A stretch of 64,000 nucleotides of DNA from Acidovorax radicis (lineage in GTDB: Bacteria > Pseudomonadota > Gammaproteobacteria > Burkholderiales > Burkholderiaceae_C), in the NCBI RefSeq assembly GCF_020510705.1, contig NZ_CP075184.1, positions 620,001 to 684,000 of the forward strand. The letters are read 5' to 3'. Of the stretch, positions 1-9,333 are shown piece by piece (within the stretch, counting starts at the first letter, position 1; the number at the start of each line of letters is the position of its first letter). The notes under the pieces are model-generated. The model ran no database searches and had not been told where the DNA came from. It worked only from the letters and a program-made list of their open reading frames with translations. The translations under genes were made by a program, and so were the position numbers.

Positions 1-1736
1 CGCAACAATAGGCTGTGTTCATCAACATCTGCAGCGTCGATCGCGATGGTGATTCCCCCCGCGCTGGTGAACTTGATGGCGTTGTTCAGGTAGTTGATCA
101 GAACCTGGCCCATGCGGTGCCGGCTGCCACGCACCCAGCCAGGCACGTCGGACGCGATGCGCCAGGTCAATTCCAAATTCTTGCTGTCCGCCTCGTGCCA
201 CACCAGCTCGCGAATCTCCTGTATCCACTCAAGCAGGGAAAAATCCTGCACTTCAATGTCCATCTTTCCCGCTTCAATTTTGGAGAGGTCCAGCACGTCG
301 TTGACGATGGTCAGCAGATGTCGGCCAGCACGCAGGGCCTTGTCCATGCGGTTTTGTTGTGCGGCGGATTGTTCATGCCGCAAAGCAAGTTGCGTCATGC
401 CCAGCATCGCGTTGAGCGGTGTGCGGATTTCATGGCTCATGGTCGCCAGAAAGCGTGCCTTGTCTGCGGCGGCCTGTTCTGCGACGTCCTTGGCCTGCGC
501 CAAAATGGCCGCCTGCTCTTTCTGCTCACTCACATCCAGCCACACCCCGTTGAACATGGTGCCTCCCTCTTCGGTGCGGCGCGCGGTTGCCAGTGTCTTG
601 AGCCAGCGTTTTTTGCCGTTCTGCGTGATGGCAATATCAAAGTCAAGGGGCTTGAGTGTTCGTGCGCTGTGCACAAAAGCGGCTTGCGCGTCCTGCATTG
701 CGTCGGGACTTGCATGGAGAAACTCTCCGCCGGGTGGTCCCTCGATTGTCTGAAGCTCGCCTAGTGGGCATCCATGCAGGTGCGCCGCCTTTTCACTGAC
801 GAACTGGATGCGCCGCCAGCCGTTGTGTGTCATCTGCATCTGAAAAACCGCCCCCGGAATCGCGCTGATCAAGTCCATCAGCTGTTGCGAGAGCCGATGC
901 GCCTCTGCGCTTGCCGCAACTTCAACCGCGAGCCGGTCTTCTCGTTGCATTGACTGCCGAAAGACCTGCAGCGCATTGGCCATCTTGCCCACCTCGTCGC
1001 GCCGCGTGGTCAGTACCATGGCGTCGCCATACTGCCGCTCGCTCATGCGCTCCATGCTGCGCGTGAGTTCAGCGAGCGGGCGCGACATTTGAGTAATCGC
1101 CACATGAATGGACAGGGCGATGACCAGAATCAGAGCGCCCACGATAGCGAATGCAGTAACTGTGATGGTTTTCTTGGTCTGGGCGGTGAGGTCAGAGGAT
1201 GCGGTCTGGAACTGCTGGACTGAACGATCCCGCAGTGCATCCATGTCGCTTCGCAGCGCGCCCAGTGCAGGCTCGAACTCGGTATCAATGATCTGCAGAG
1301 CCCGGTCGCCGCGCCAACGAGCCGCCGATTCAATGATGCGGCTTGCCATGTCAAACACCCGCAGGGACTGGGAGGTCATGGAGTCCACTTCGACGGCCAT
1401 TGTCGGCAACAACTGCTTGAAGTTGTGCATCTCAGTGTTGTACTGCTGCTCCATGCTCTTCAACTTCACGAGCTGGGCAAGCATGCGCGATTCATCAGGC
1501 TCCGTCAGGACGGTGTAGGCAATGCGGCTCGCGTTGCTAAGGTGCTGGGCTGCGGCCGCGATGATCAACGCGCCGCGCGCCTCGTGTGCGAGCAATTGGC
1601 TGTATTGCCGGTTGATGGAGCGGGTATGCGCCAGCGTATACGTGGTGATGGTCAGCGCAATCAGCCCCATCAGGCCGACCAGCATGACAATTTTGCTGGC
1701 GAAGCGCATGTTGACGAACGGGTTGCGTGAGTTCAT
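1..1736 (-). CDS. Sensor histidine kinase (HAMP-PAS-HisKA-HATPase), 3' end beyond window
   Basis: The gene reads leftward and leaves the window, so only about 578 N-terminal residues are visible. They show a first membrane segment near residues 12-35, an extracytoplasmic helical sensor region of about 150 residues, a second membrane segment near 190-212, a HAMP linker, a PAS domain, and a HisKA domain with the motif MSHEIRTPLN, whose phospho-accepting histidine is residue 435. An N-box like NYLNNAIKFT is visible near the edge, so the ATPase domain is present at least in part; receiver or Hpt domains may follow outside. The ATG overlaps the stop of the upstream solute-binding protein gene (ATGA), so the two are probably translationally coupled and the binding protein may present ligand to the kinase. 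That partnership is inferred. Confidence 0.88.
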   Translation of the reverse strand, partial: MNSRNPFVNMRFASKIVMLVGLMGLIALTITTYTLAHTRSINRQYSQLLAHEARGALIIAAAAQHLSNASRIAYTVLTEPDESRMLAQLVKLKSMEQQYNTEMHNFKQLLPTMAVEVDSMTSQSLRVFDMASRIIESAARWRGDRALQIIDTEFEPALGALRSDMDALRDRSVQQFQTASSDLTAQTKKTITVTAFAIVGALILVIALSIHVAITQMSRPLAELTRSMERMSERQYGDAMVLTTRRDEVGKMANALQVFRQSMQREDRLAVEVAASAEAHRLSQQLMDLISAIPGAVFQMQMTHNGWRRIQFVSEKAAHLHGCPLGELQTIEGPPGGEFLHASPDAMQDAQAAFVHSARTLKPLDFDIAITQNGKKRWLKTLATARRTEEGGTMFNGVWLDVSEQKEQAAILAQAKDVAEQAAADKARFLATMSHEIRTPLNAMLGMTQLALRHEQSAAQQNRMDKALRAGRHLLTIVNDVLDLSKIEAGKMDIEVQDFSLLEWIQEIRELVWHEADSKNLELTWRIASDVPGWVRGSRHRMGQVLINYLNNAIKFTSAGGITIAIDAADVDEHSLLL

Positions 1737-3091
1737 TGTTGGGATTCGCGTTCTTTGGCACGTGCGCGCGCGCCTGCTACCAGCGCCTTGCGCAGCAAGC
1801 TCGCAGCCTCTTCGTCATTCATTTTTCCCTGTAGGTGATTGGTCACTACCTGGTATATGGCTGTTTTGACGGCTGCGGGGTTTGCATTGCCCATGGCAAT
1901 TGAGCCAAGCACCGTGCGCCGCATGTTGGAGGCCCGCAAGCCTGCGATGGCGCGCTTGCCACATGCATTGAAGCGTTCGGGTGAGGCATCCACACGCGCC
2001 GGCGCAGCGCCTGTCTTTATATTGACCGTCACCTGCAACGCCGGAGACATCAGCAGGGATGCAAAAGCGTCCGCGCCATTTTGGCCTTGGACTGGCGCGC
2101 GAAAAAAGATGTACTGATCGGCGTTGAACACAAACATGCCCTGCGTATCGGGGAACTGCCAGCACGCGTATTCGCGCCCTGGCACCATGCCACGCGCAGT
2201 AAATTCACCATTGACCCAGGTACCCTGTGCTTGCAGCAGGGCTTTGCCTGCGCGCACCATGTCGCTGGCGGCGTCCCAGCTGCGCGTCTTGTAGCCTGGG
2301 TCGAGGTAATGCGAGAGAAGTCGCATGCGTGCGAACACCGCGGCGGCCTGCTCTGGCGTCAAAACATCGGGGCGCAGGTCAATGAATGCCTTGCGGTAGG
2401 CGGAAGCCCCCAGATACCCAGCAGCCACCACCTCAAAAAGCAGCGTGTGCTCCCAGGCCTCTCGCCCTATGGCCAGCGGCACTACGCCCGCAACACGCGC
2501 CTTCTCGAGCAGCGCCACCAGGTCAGGGAATGTGTCTGGCGGTGCGGTGGCGCCCAGCCGCGTTGCCAGTGCCTGGTTGACCCATAACCAGTTGGTCGCG
2601 TGGGTGTTGAAAGGTGTTGCCACCCAATGCCCATCGTATTTGGAGAGGTGCTGAATATCCAGTGGCACCACCGCATCCCACTCCTCGCGCCGGGCCAGGT
2701 CGTCCAGATTGGCCAGTAGGCCACGTGCCGCCCAGGTGTGGATGTCATGGCCAATCATCTGCGCTGCAGTCGGCGTCTTACCCGCGCGCACACGTTGCTC
2801 TAGCACCCGGGTGTAGCGCGCAGTGCCGCTGCCCACGGTCGAGGCTTCTGTCCAGCCAATGCCTTGCGCCAATGTGGCGTCACGAATCACGTCCACGCTG
2901 GCGCGCTCGCCGCCCGAAACCCACCAGTGAAAGACGTCGACGTGGGGTGTGTGCGTCTGCGTTTGTCCGAGTGTTTTTCCTTGCGTTTGCGCCACAACCG
3001 AGCCGCTTTGCAACGCCACCACGGCCCCCCAAACGACCATGGCGATTAAGCGCGGCATGGTATCGCGGATGAGGGGGGTGACGAGCGTCAT
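1733..3091 (-). CDS. Periplasmic ABC-type solute-binding protein (sugar family 1-like)
   Basis: This is a 452-residue exported protein. Counting from ATG 3091 there is a short charged stretch, a hydrophobic core (IAMVVWGAVVALQSG) and a likely signal peptidase site after VVAQ. The mature part has the look of sugar-type extracellular binding proteins, with VFHWWVSGGE near the start and GVVPLAIGREAWEH in the middle. The reading frame is open further upstream to 3244, but that extension would precede the signal peptide; an ATG at 3058 is also possible. No permease or ATPase gene lies nearby. The stop overlaps the start of the histidine kinase gene, so the protein may serve as a ligand sensor rather than in uptake (inference). 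The substrate is unknown. Confidence 0.8.
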   Translation of the reverse strand: MTLVTPLIRDTMPRLIAMVVWGAVVALQSGSVVAQTQGKTLGQTQTHTPHVDVFHWWVSGGERASVDVIRDATLAQGIGWTEASTVGSGTARYTRVLEQRVRAGKTPTAAQMIGHDIHTWAARGLLANLDDLARREEWDAVVPLDIQHLSKYDGHWVATPFNTHATNWLWVNQALATRLGATAPPDTFPDLVALLEKARVAGVVPLAIGREAWEHTLLFEVVAAGYLGASAYRKAFIDLRPDVLTPEQAAAVFARMRLLSHYLDPGYKTRSWDAASDMVRAGKALLQAQGTWVNGEFTARGMVPGREYACWQFPDTQGMFVFNADQYIFFRAPVQGQNGADAFASLLMSPALQVTVNIKTGAAPARVDASPERFNACGKRAIAGLRASNMRRTVLGSIAMGNANPAAVKTAIYQVVTNHLQGKMNDEEAASLLRKALVAGARARAKERESQQ

Positions 3092-3406
3092 AGGGGCGGT
3101 GTTTTTCACCATGTGGCGATGTGTGAGGGGCTCTTGTTCAGCCATTGCGGGCCAGACCTGGCGCGGGCCGCGGCCTTCATTTTTGCCGTCGCGCCCGAAA
3201 TGCTGTGTTTGGTGAATGCAACGCATTGTCAACGAGTGTGGCAATTGCGCATGAGCGGCGTGGCACCGCGAGACTCGCGGCCACCCCTTGGCATCCGTTG
3301 CCCAGAAACCCGCTGCATTTTTTTGCAGCAGTTGTTTCGCTCGGCTTCGCGGCAGCGCCTAACAGCGTTTTGGTCGCCCCCGGCAACACTCACACTGGAG
3401 AAAAGC
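3092..3406. other. Divergent intergenic region between the solute-binding protein and IPTL-CTERM genes
   Basis: These 315 bases separate two divergent genes and must hold both promoters. The only clear structure is an inverted repeat at 3312-3329 (GCTGCA, six T, TGCAGC). A ribosome binding site GGAG lies at 3397-3400 before the IPTL-CTERM gene. Open frames cross the region on both strands but lack credible starts or family features. Confidence 0.5.
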
Positions 3407-6400
3407 ATGGCTTTTGTATGGACGATAAAGTCGTCTGTTGGCGCTCGTTTGGCTGATTCCCGCACGAGCGCACAGGTGGCGCAGAAGACCCGTTGGTTGC
3501 TGGCCTTAGGAGGCTTGTTTGCTGGTGCGGCTTTTGCGCAGAGCACAGACATCTTGGTCAACCATGACGGGCAATACGCGGGCGCAGATGCTTCCTTTGG
3601 GCCCGCTGGCGGCACGTTTACCTACATCGCGAAAGTGAAACACAACAATGTGGGGCCGACCGCATCCGGTGTTGTGCTGACCGAGAAATTGCCGCTAGAC
3701 AGCATTTTTCAATCGTATTCCAGTGCGCCAGCAGGCATTGTGTGCGCACCTGCCTTGGCGGCGGGTACTGTGATTACCGCAGGCAATCAGACGCAAAGCT
3801 GCTCGGTGGGTACTCTTGCCGCGGCCGACGGATTCAAGAGCGTCAGTTTCAACGTCATCCTGCCCAGCGTGAGCACCAATTGGGAGGCTTTTGCCAGCGC
3901 AACGCACTCAGCGGCCGACAGCGATGTCAATAACAACACCAACTTGTCGCGAAACTTCACGACCCGGCAGGCTTCTGATCTTGGTATTGCGCTGACCGCG
4001 GCGCCTAACAGTGTTTCCAACGGTGGCGCGTTCAGCTACAAAATCAACGTCACGAACAACGGTCCCACCGCCATTCCCGCTGCGGGCAGGGTGGTGGTCA
4101 GCTTCCCGGTGCCGAATGGCGCGATCCTCTCCTCGGATCCTTCGGGCAATGGCTGGCAATGCACGCCCTCCTCGGGGTATCCCATCACGTCCGGCACGCT
4201 GGTGTGCTCGTATCCAGGAAGCGCGGGTGTCGGTGTTGGGGCTGTGCTTACTGAACTGACTGTGCCAGCCATTGCCAACATGAGCGGCACGATCTCGGGG
4301 GCGGCCAGCGTTTCGGGGTTTCAAAATGCGGGCTCCAGCAATTCCGACCTGATGGAGGACGGGCAGAGCGCCAACAATACGGCCAATACAAGCGTTACTT
4401 CCTCTGGTGGAAACTTTGTGGATGTATCGCTGACCAAAACGGTGAGTCCGGGTACTGTCGATGCTGCCGTCAGCAGTGTCGTTACCTACACACTCAAGCC
4501 GCGTCGGGAAGCCGGCAGCACGGCGCCGTATGGAATGCATGTGACGGACACGCTGCCTGCCGGCGTGACATCTACCGGGTTTGTTTCGCTTGATCCGTCG
4601 TGGAACTGTTCGGCCAGCACTGCAACGGTCATTGACTGCACGCATACCAGCACAGCAGGAAGCCCTTATACCGGCGGTAATTTTACGGATATGCCGTTCA
4701 TTCGCTTTACGGCGGTTGTTGCAGCAGGGGCCACAGGCCCAGTGGAGAATGTGGGCGTCATCGAGTTGCCGCCTGCGCTTGCAGAACCCAATACCGCCAA
4801 CAATACAGGCAAGATTTCGGTGAACCGAAGCAATACAGCGCAGTTGTCGCTGGTCAAAACTGCGCCCGCTCGTCCCGTCAAAGCGGGCGAGAATTTCACG
4901 TTCAATCTCGCGGTCAAAAACAACGGGCCCGTGAATATCCTGGCAGGTCAATCTATTAACGTGACCGAGAGCCCAGGGGTGGGCTTGAACATCGTGTCGA
5001 TGACTGTGGCAGACCCGATCCCCGCCAATTGGACTTGTGGCTCGATCACTGCGTGTGCTTACACAGGGGGGCTAGCCAATGGCGCCACTTTGAATGTCAC
5101 GGTCACAGCGAACGTATCAGCCGCTGCAGGCAGTTTCGCCACCTTCGGCAATAGCGCGGGTGCAGGCGTAGTCGGCAGAGACGGAAATATAGTGAACAGC
5201 AGTGCAACCGTGATTGTTTCCAACGAAACCGCTGATGTGGGCATCGAGAAAACCATCACCAGCGGGGTTGGGCCCATCGTCAGTGGCGATGAAGTGACGT
5301 ACCGCTTGCGCGTCACCAACAACGGTGCGACCACCGTGACCAATGTGACGGTGACGGACGCTTTGAATAACTTGGTGCGTGAAGATGAAGGGGGCACCAT
5401 CGGCTCCCCGGCTGCGCCTCGTTATCCAAACGGTGGTTTTGTATCGGCTGCTGGAGTTGGCGCTATCTGCCCGACTCCCAGTGGCACTAAGAATAGCGAC
5501 AACCGAACGTTGACTTGCACCATCGCATCGATAGCGGCGGGTGCGTCAGTCGATATCGAGGTCAAGATCCGTCCGAAGGTTGCCGCGTCTGGCAACTATT
5601 CGAACACTGCGAGTGCCAAGTCCTCCGATATCAACGACAACAATCCTGCCAATGACAGTGACTCAGCGGTCATTGCTTCGACGGCGATTGTGGATCTGGT
5701 CGCACTCAAGCAAGTGTCGCCAACGACCGCAGCTGCGGGCGAGCCATTGACGTTCACCGCCACGGTGCGCAATGACGGTCCCTCGTCTGCTCAAAACGTC
5801 ACGCTGGTAGATCCGTTGCCGCCGAACGCGATCATCATCGAAGACCCTGTTGTTTCTGATGCGGGCACTTGTACGAAAGCTGGCGGCGCCGCTGCCATAC
5901 CCCCAACGGCCGGCGGCACATTGAACTGCTCATGGCCCGCTGCCGTGACGTCGAGAAGTCAGCGCACCGTGACGGTGAAGATGCGCTCGTCGGGTGACTT
6001 GCCTGACAACACGATCGTTTTGAACAAGATCAAGGTCGCGACGACCACCGCCGAGTTCACCACCGCAAACAATGAGGCAGAGGCTCAGGCAACGCTGACG
6101 CGGGCTGAGCTGGATGTTTCCATCAGCATGAGCCACTCTGCCGACGGTCTGCTCATTGGTGAAGACACCGAATACACCATTGTGGTGACCAACGGTGGCC
6201 CTTCATACGCGACCAATGTGGTGGTGACCGATACGTTCCCGACGGACCTGAGCGTGGGTGTCCCCTCGTCTGCAACTTTCAGTTATCAGGGGGGACTGAC
6301 CCAAACGGGCGCTACGGCGACGTGCACAGAGCCAGCGGTCGGCGCAACAAGTGGCCCCCTCACATGTACGGTGCCTGTGCTCCCGCCGCTGCAGAGCGTG

Positions 6401-7063
6401 ACCATCCGCTTCAAAATGAAAGCGCAGTCGTTGCCTGCCGGCGCCAGCACCGGAACCATCTACCACCGCGCAACGGTGAAACCTGCTGAGGTCGAATATT
6501 TGCGCAATGGCAACGATGTCATCGTGAACAACTCCACCACGGATCGTACCTCGACCAGTGTTACTGCGAACAATGTGGATCTGGGAGTGGTCAAACAAGG
6601 GCCTGATGGCCCGCTCGATGATGGCGATGCCGTGGCCTACACGTTAACTGTCACCAACTATGGCCGCGACGCACAGTCACCTTTGGGTGCCACCCTCACC
6701 GATGTGCTGCCTGCCGGGCTCGACTACGTTTCTGCCGACGCACGATGCACTTATGTGAGTGGCACGCGTACCGTGACTTGCAGCGTTCCACAGCTTGCGC
6801 AAGGCGCGCAAACGGTGTTCATGCTGAACACGCGTATTGCCAAGCCCTATACGGGAGCACGCCCCCTGGTGAACAACGTTTCGGTCAGCGTGCCAGGTGA
6901 CGGGAACCCGGGCAATAACACATCACGCAAAGAGACCAAGCTCAAGCCGCCTCCCGGTGGTGTGGCGGGGATTCCGACGCTCTCCGAATGGGGAGTCATT
7001 CTGCTGTCCACGATGCTGGCCTTGTTGGCATTGCGTGACGCGGCGCTCCGGCGTCGACGTTAA
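3407..7063 (+). CDS. Large secreted DUF11-repeat protein with IPTL-CTERM sorting signal
   Basis: A 1218-residue predicted surface protein. The ATG at 3407 is preceded by GGAG at 3397-3400. An N-terminal signal peptide (core WLLALGGLFAGAAFA) is followed by about eight tandem DUF11-like beta-sandwich modules of 110-140 residues, marked by repeats such as YTLTVTNYG, VTNNG and NVTVTD. The C-terminus has the tripartite form of a sorting signal: IPTLSEWG at residues 1189-1196, a hydrophobic helix (VILLSTMLALLAL) and an arginine-rich tail. This is the IPTL-CTERM type, recognised by exosortase H, whose gene follows directly. The protein is expected to be exported, cut and anchored or released at the outer surface. 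Its adhesive or structural role is inferred from DUF11 proteins generally. Confidence 0.9.
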   Translation: MAFVWTIKSSVGARLADSRTSAQVAQKTRWLLALGGLFAGAAFAQSTDILVNHDGQYAGADASFGPAGGTFTYIAKVKHNNVGPTASGVVLTEKLPLDSIFQSYSSAPAGIVCAPALAAGTVITAGNQTQSCSVGTLAAADGFKSVSFNVILPSVSTNWEAFASATHSAADSDVNNNTNLSRNFTTRQASDLGIALTAAPNSVSNGGAFSYKINVTNNGPTAIPAAGRVVVSFPVPNGAILSSDPSGNGWQCTPSSGYPITSGTLVCSYPGSAGVGVGAVLTELTVPAIANMSGTISGAASVSGFQNAGSSNSDLMEDGQSANNTANTSVTSSGGNFVDVSLTKTVSPGTVDAAVSSVVTYTLKPRREAGSTAPYGMHVTDTLPAGVTSTGFVSLDPSWNCSASTATVIDCTHTSTAGSPYTGGNFTDMPFIRFTAVVAAGATGPVENVGVIELPPALAEPNTANNTGKISVNRSNTAQLSLVKTAPARPVKAGENFTFNLAVKNNGPVNILAGQSINVTESPGVGLNIVSMTVADPIPANWTCGSITACAYTGGLANGATLNVTVTANVSAAAGSFATFGNSAGAGVVGRDGNIVNSSATVIVSNETADVGIEKTITSGVGPIVSGDEVTYRLRVTNNGATTVTNVTVTDALNNLVREDEGGTIGSPAAPRYPNGGFVSAAGVGAICPTPSGTKNSDNRTLTCTIASIAAGASVDIEVKIRPKVAASGNYSNTASAKSSDINDNNPANDSDSAVIASTAIVDLVALKQVSPTTAAAGEPLTFTATVRNDGPSSAQNVTLVDPLPPNAIIIEDPVVSDAGTCTKAGGAAAIPPTAGGTLNCSWPAAVTSRSQRTVTVKMRSSGDLPDNTIVLNKIKVATTTAEFTTANNEAEAQATLTRAELDVSISMSHSADGLLIGEDTEYTIVVTNGGPSYATNVVVTDTFPTDLSVGVPSSATFSYQGGLTQTGATATCTEPAVGATSGPLTCTVPVLPPLQSVTIRFKMKAQSLPAGASTGTIYHRATVKPAEVEYLRNGNDVIVNNSTTDRTSTSVTANNVDLGVVKQGPDGPLDDGDAVAYTLTVTNYGRDAQSPLGATLTDVLPAGLDYVSADARCTYVSGTRTVTCSVPQLAQGAQTVFMLNTRIAKPYTGARPLVNNVSVSVPGDGNPGNNTSRKETKLKPPPGGVAGIPTLSEWGVILLSTMLALLALRDAALRRRR

Positions 7064-7076
7064 CGTTAACGTTAAC
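7059..7076 (+). repeat. Three tandem GTTAAC hexamers giving three in-frame stop codons
   Basis: The stop codon of the IPTL-CTERM gene lies in three perfect tandem copies of GTTAAC. TAA recurs every six bases, so the first stop is backed by two further in-frame stops. Confidence 0.9.
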
Positions 7077-7097
7077 GCCACAGCGTGGATGCTGTTC

Positions 7098-7137
7098 AAG
7101 GGCCGGTATGCTTGTTTGGGCATGACCGGCCCTTTTG
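7098..7137 (+). terminator. Rho-independent terminator after the IPTL-CTERM gene
   Basis: A ten-base perfect stem, AAGGGCCGGT (7098-7107) with ACCGGCCCTT (7125-7134), has a secondary ATGC/GCAT pairing in the loop and ends in a short T run. It lies 35 bases after the stop and would set the abundant surface protein apart from the exosortase genes downstream. Confidence 0.75.
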
Positions 7138-7235
7138 GGGTTGTAGCGCCTTGCACAGATAATTGGCTTTGCGAGCCACCTCACGTCAGCCCACCCCACC
7201 ACCTTCAATATCGTTGAAGCAATCACTGGTCCTTC

Positions 7236-7769
7236 ATGCTGCGGTTTTTCCTGGTTTTTCTTTTCATCCAGCTCACGCTGTTCGGCGTCAACATGCTCAG
7301 TTGGGTGCAGTTGCACCTGGTGCTGCCTTGGACTGCGCTGCTGGCCCGCGCTTGTGCGGCCGTGGTGACGACATTCGACGCCACAGCAGCGGCTGCGGGC
7401 AAAGTGCTATGGAACACGCAAACGGGGTTTGGTGTGTCGATCGAGCCGGGGTGCAATGGCATTGAGGCCTGTATCGTGCTTTTCGCCGCCATCGTGGCGT
7501 TCCCTGAGCGCGGGCGCCACAAACTGATTGGTTTGCTCGCCGGTTTTGTGGCGGTGCAGGGGCTCAACGTCGTGCGCGTCATCAGCCTTTATTACCTGGG
7601 GCAGTGGAACACCCAGGTCTTCAACTTTGCGCATGAGTACCTGTGGCAGGCCCTCATCATGCTGGACGTGTTGATCGTCTGGCTGCTCTGGGTGCGTGCG
7701 GGGGCCAAGGCCCAGGCGCCGGCTCAGAACACAGCCGATCTGGTGGAAGCTCCGCCAGCGGCAGTTTGA
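7236..7769 (+). CDS. xrtH: Exosortase H (IPTL-CTERM-specific sorting enzyme)
   Basis: This 177-residue multi-spanning membrane protein carries the catalytic triad of the exosortase/archaeosortase family: Cys73 in EPGCNGIEA, Arg114 in NVVRVISLYYLG and His133 in FNFAHEY. Its small size and its position directly after an IPTL-CTERM protein fit exosortase H, the transpeptidase-like enzyme that processes proteins with a C-terminal IPTLxxWG signal. Hydrophobic helices cover residues 4-35, 76-90, 97-122 and 137-155. It is followed 20 bases later by the XrtH-associated membrane protein, so the two are probably co-transcribed. The family call is firm; the assignment of this one substrate is inferred from position. 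Confidence 0.92.
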   Translation: MLRFFLVFLFIQLTLFGVNMLSWVQLHLVLPWTALLARACAAVVTTFDATAAAAGKVLWNTQTGFGVSIEPGCNGIEACIVLFAAIVAFPERGRHKLIGLLAGFVAVQGLNVVRVISLYYLGQWNTQVFNFAHEYLWQALIMLDVLIVWLLWVRAGAKAQAPAQNTADLVEAPPAAV

Positions 7770-7789
7770 ATTTGCCCCGGAGTATTGGT

Positions 7790-8404
7790 ATGCGCCGTCT
7801 CTCGCCATTGACGACTTTTGTGGTGTTCGCGTTTGGCTGGATCGTGGTGCTCACCGCAGTGTGGTCGCAAGTGTCTCCTTGGACTTCCTACCCGGTGGGG
7901 GTGTTGTCGCACATCGCGCTGGAACAGGGTGCGCCGATGTGGGTGCGCACGGTGCGGCTGGAGCCGGGCAACATGGAGGTTGACTTTGCAGTCTCGGTCA
8001 CCGATGCCAACGGGCGGCGCGGTGAAATCACCGTGGATGCCAGCCCTGCGCGTTATGCCTATGGCCTTCCCATCTTTTTGGCGCTGCTGCTGGCCGCACG
8101 TGGCAAAAAACGCATCGGGCGCGCTGTGGCTGGCTACCTGTTATTGTTGCCGGCACAGGCTTTCAGCCTGACGTTTTATGTGCTGATGCAGTTGGTTTTG
8201 GCCGTACAGCTCAACATTCGTGCCTTGCGGTTGGAGCAGTGGCAGATGGAGCTGATTGTGTATGCCTATCAGCTGGGTGCGCTGGTGGTCCCCACGCTGG
8301 CGCCCATTGTGCTGTGGCTGTGGCTCGACAAAAAGTTTGTGACCGATGTGGTGATGCGCGGCTGGAAAGGGGATGGCACCGCGCCTTCGTCTACACACCC
8401 TTGA
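7790..8404 (+). CDS. Exosortase H-associated membrane protein
   Basis: A 204-residue inner-membrane protein starting at ATG 7790 after CGGAG. It has an N-terminal membrane helix (residues 8-26), a periplasmic stretch of about 75 residues, and further helices near 105-120, 125-155 and 170-192 that end in basic residues. Position and topology match the uncharacterised membrane protein regularly found beside xrtH. It may support substrate handling or localisation of the exosortase, but its activity is unknown. No catalytic motif is visible. Its stop lies 13 bases from the convergent response regulator gene. Confidence 0.75.
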   Translation: MRRLSPLTTFVVFAFGWIVVLTAVWSQVSPWTSYPVGVLSHIALEQGAPMWVRTVRLEPGNMEVDFAVSVTDANGRRGEITVDASPARYAYGLPIFLALLLAARGKKRIGRAVAGYLLLLPAQAFSLTFYVLMQLVLAVQLNIRALRLEQWQMELIVYAYQLGALVVPTLAPIVLWLWLDKKFVTDVVMRGWKGDGTAPSSTHP

Positions 8405-8417
8405 AGGGCCTCGGTGC

Positions 8418-9176
8418 TCATCGTTGGGGGCGTGTCTGTGTTGGGCGTGGTGTTTTCGCGCCATGTGCTTTGTTGCCGGATGGCTCCGTGTCGGTGGCTA
8501 CCTTGTCCAAGCGGTAGCCGACGCCATAGATCGACGAAATCGTGTAGCCATTCGCGGGGGTCAATACCAGTTTGGTTCTCAGGCGCGACACGTGGGTGTC
8601 GAGAGAACGCGAAGGCGCTTCGCTCACTTCCCCCCACACCACCTCGCGAATATGCCCGCGTGACAGCAGGCGCCCGGTGTTGCGAAACATGAGCAAGGCG
8701 AGTTCGTATTCGCGGTTCTTGAGTTCAACGATGTGGCCATGCAGGGCGAGTGAGCGTTGGGCCGGGTCGAAACAGTAGGGGCCAAACTCCAGCCGTGAAC
8801 CCATGGCCTGCGGGAACGCGCGGCGCAGCAGCGCCGAGGCGCGGGCCACCAGTTCGCCCATGCGCAGCGGTTTTGTCATGAAGTCGTCGGCACCATGTGC
8901 CAGCCCCGCGATCACGTCGCGTTCGTCGTTGCGGCGCGTGACGAACAGGATCGGAAGCTGCGGACCGACCATCTGTCGCAGGGTTTGCGCGACCTGGGGG
9001 CCTTCCATATCCGGCAGGTGCCAGTCGAGAATGAGCAGATCAAAGGTTTCCGTACGCAAGTCCCTGAGGAACGCTGCGCCAGTGGAGTAGGCGCAGCAGA
9101 CATGGTCGTGCTGTTCCAGGGTGCTCTTGAGAAGTTCTTGCAGAATGAGGTCGTCTTCGAGAACTGCGATACGCAT
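8418..9176 (-). CDS. OmpR/PhoB-family response regulator (orphan)
   Basis: A 252-residue regulator with an N-terminal receiver domain (acidic pocket Glu7, Asp8, Asp9; phospho-acceptor Asp51 in LLILDWHLPDMEG; conserved Lys in FMTKPL) and a C-terminal winged helix (about 128-225) ending in the typical SIYGVGYRL turn. A tail of some 25 residues rich in Thr, Pro, Arg and Gln follows and is not part of the fold. No kinase gene is adjacent. The nearest is the sensor kinase at the left edge, on the far side of the exosortase module, so pairing is only a guess. The gene converges on the XrtH-associated gene. Confidence 0.9.
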   Translation of the reverse strand: MRIAVLEDDLILQELLKSTLEQHDHVCCAYSTGAAFLRDLRTETFDLLILDWHLPDMEGPQVAQTLRQMVGPQLPILFVTRRNDERDVIAGLAHGADDFMTKPLRMGELVARASALLRRAFPQAMGSRLEFGPYCFDPAQRSLALHGHIVELKNREYELALLMFRNTGRLLSRGHIREVVWGEVSEAPSRSLDTHVSRLRTKLVLTPANGYTISSIYGVGYRLDKVATDTEPSGNKAHGAKTPRPTQTRPQR

Positions 9177-9333
9177 GGCGATTGAAACTTTTGGTTCTTC
9201 CGTTAGGAAGGGAGTCCATTGATACTGCCAGATATAGCGCTGCCACTGTCACTGGTTGACATTGGTTTGCAATGACATGGACATCGTGGCGGCCCCGCCT
9301 GCCTTGCCACAAGGTGCGGACACGGCGGCTGAC

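Noticed and set aside
1..3244. Several plus-strand frames of 60-250 codons over the kinase and binding-protein genes
   Set aside because: The minus-strand products have full domain motifs; the plus-strand frames are high-GC shadows.
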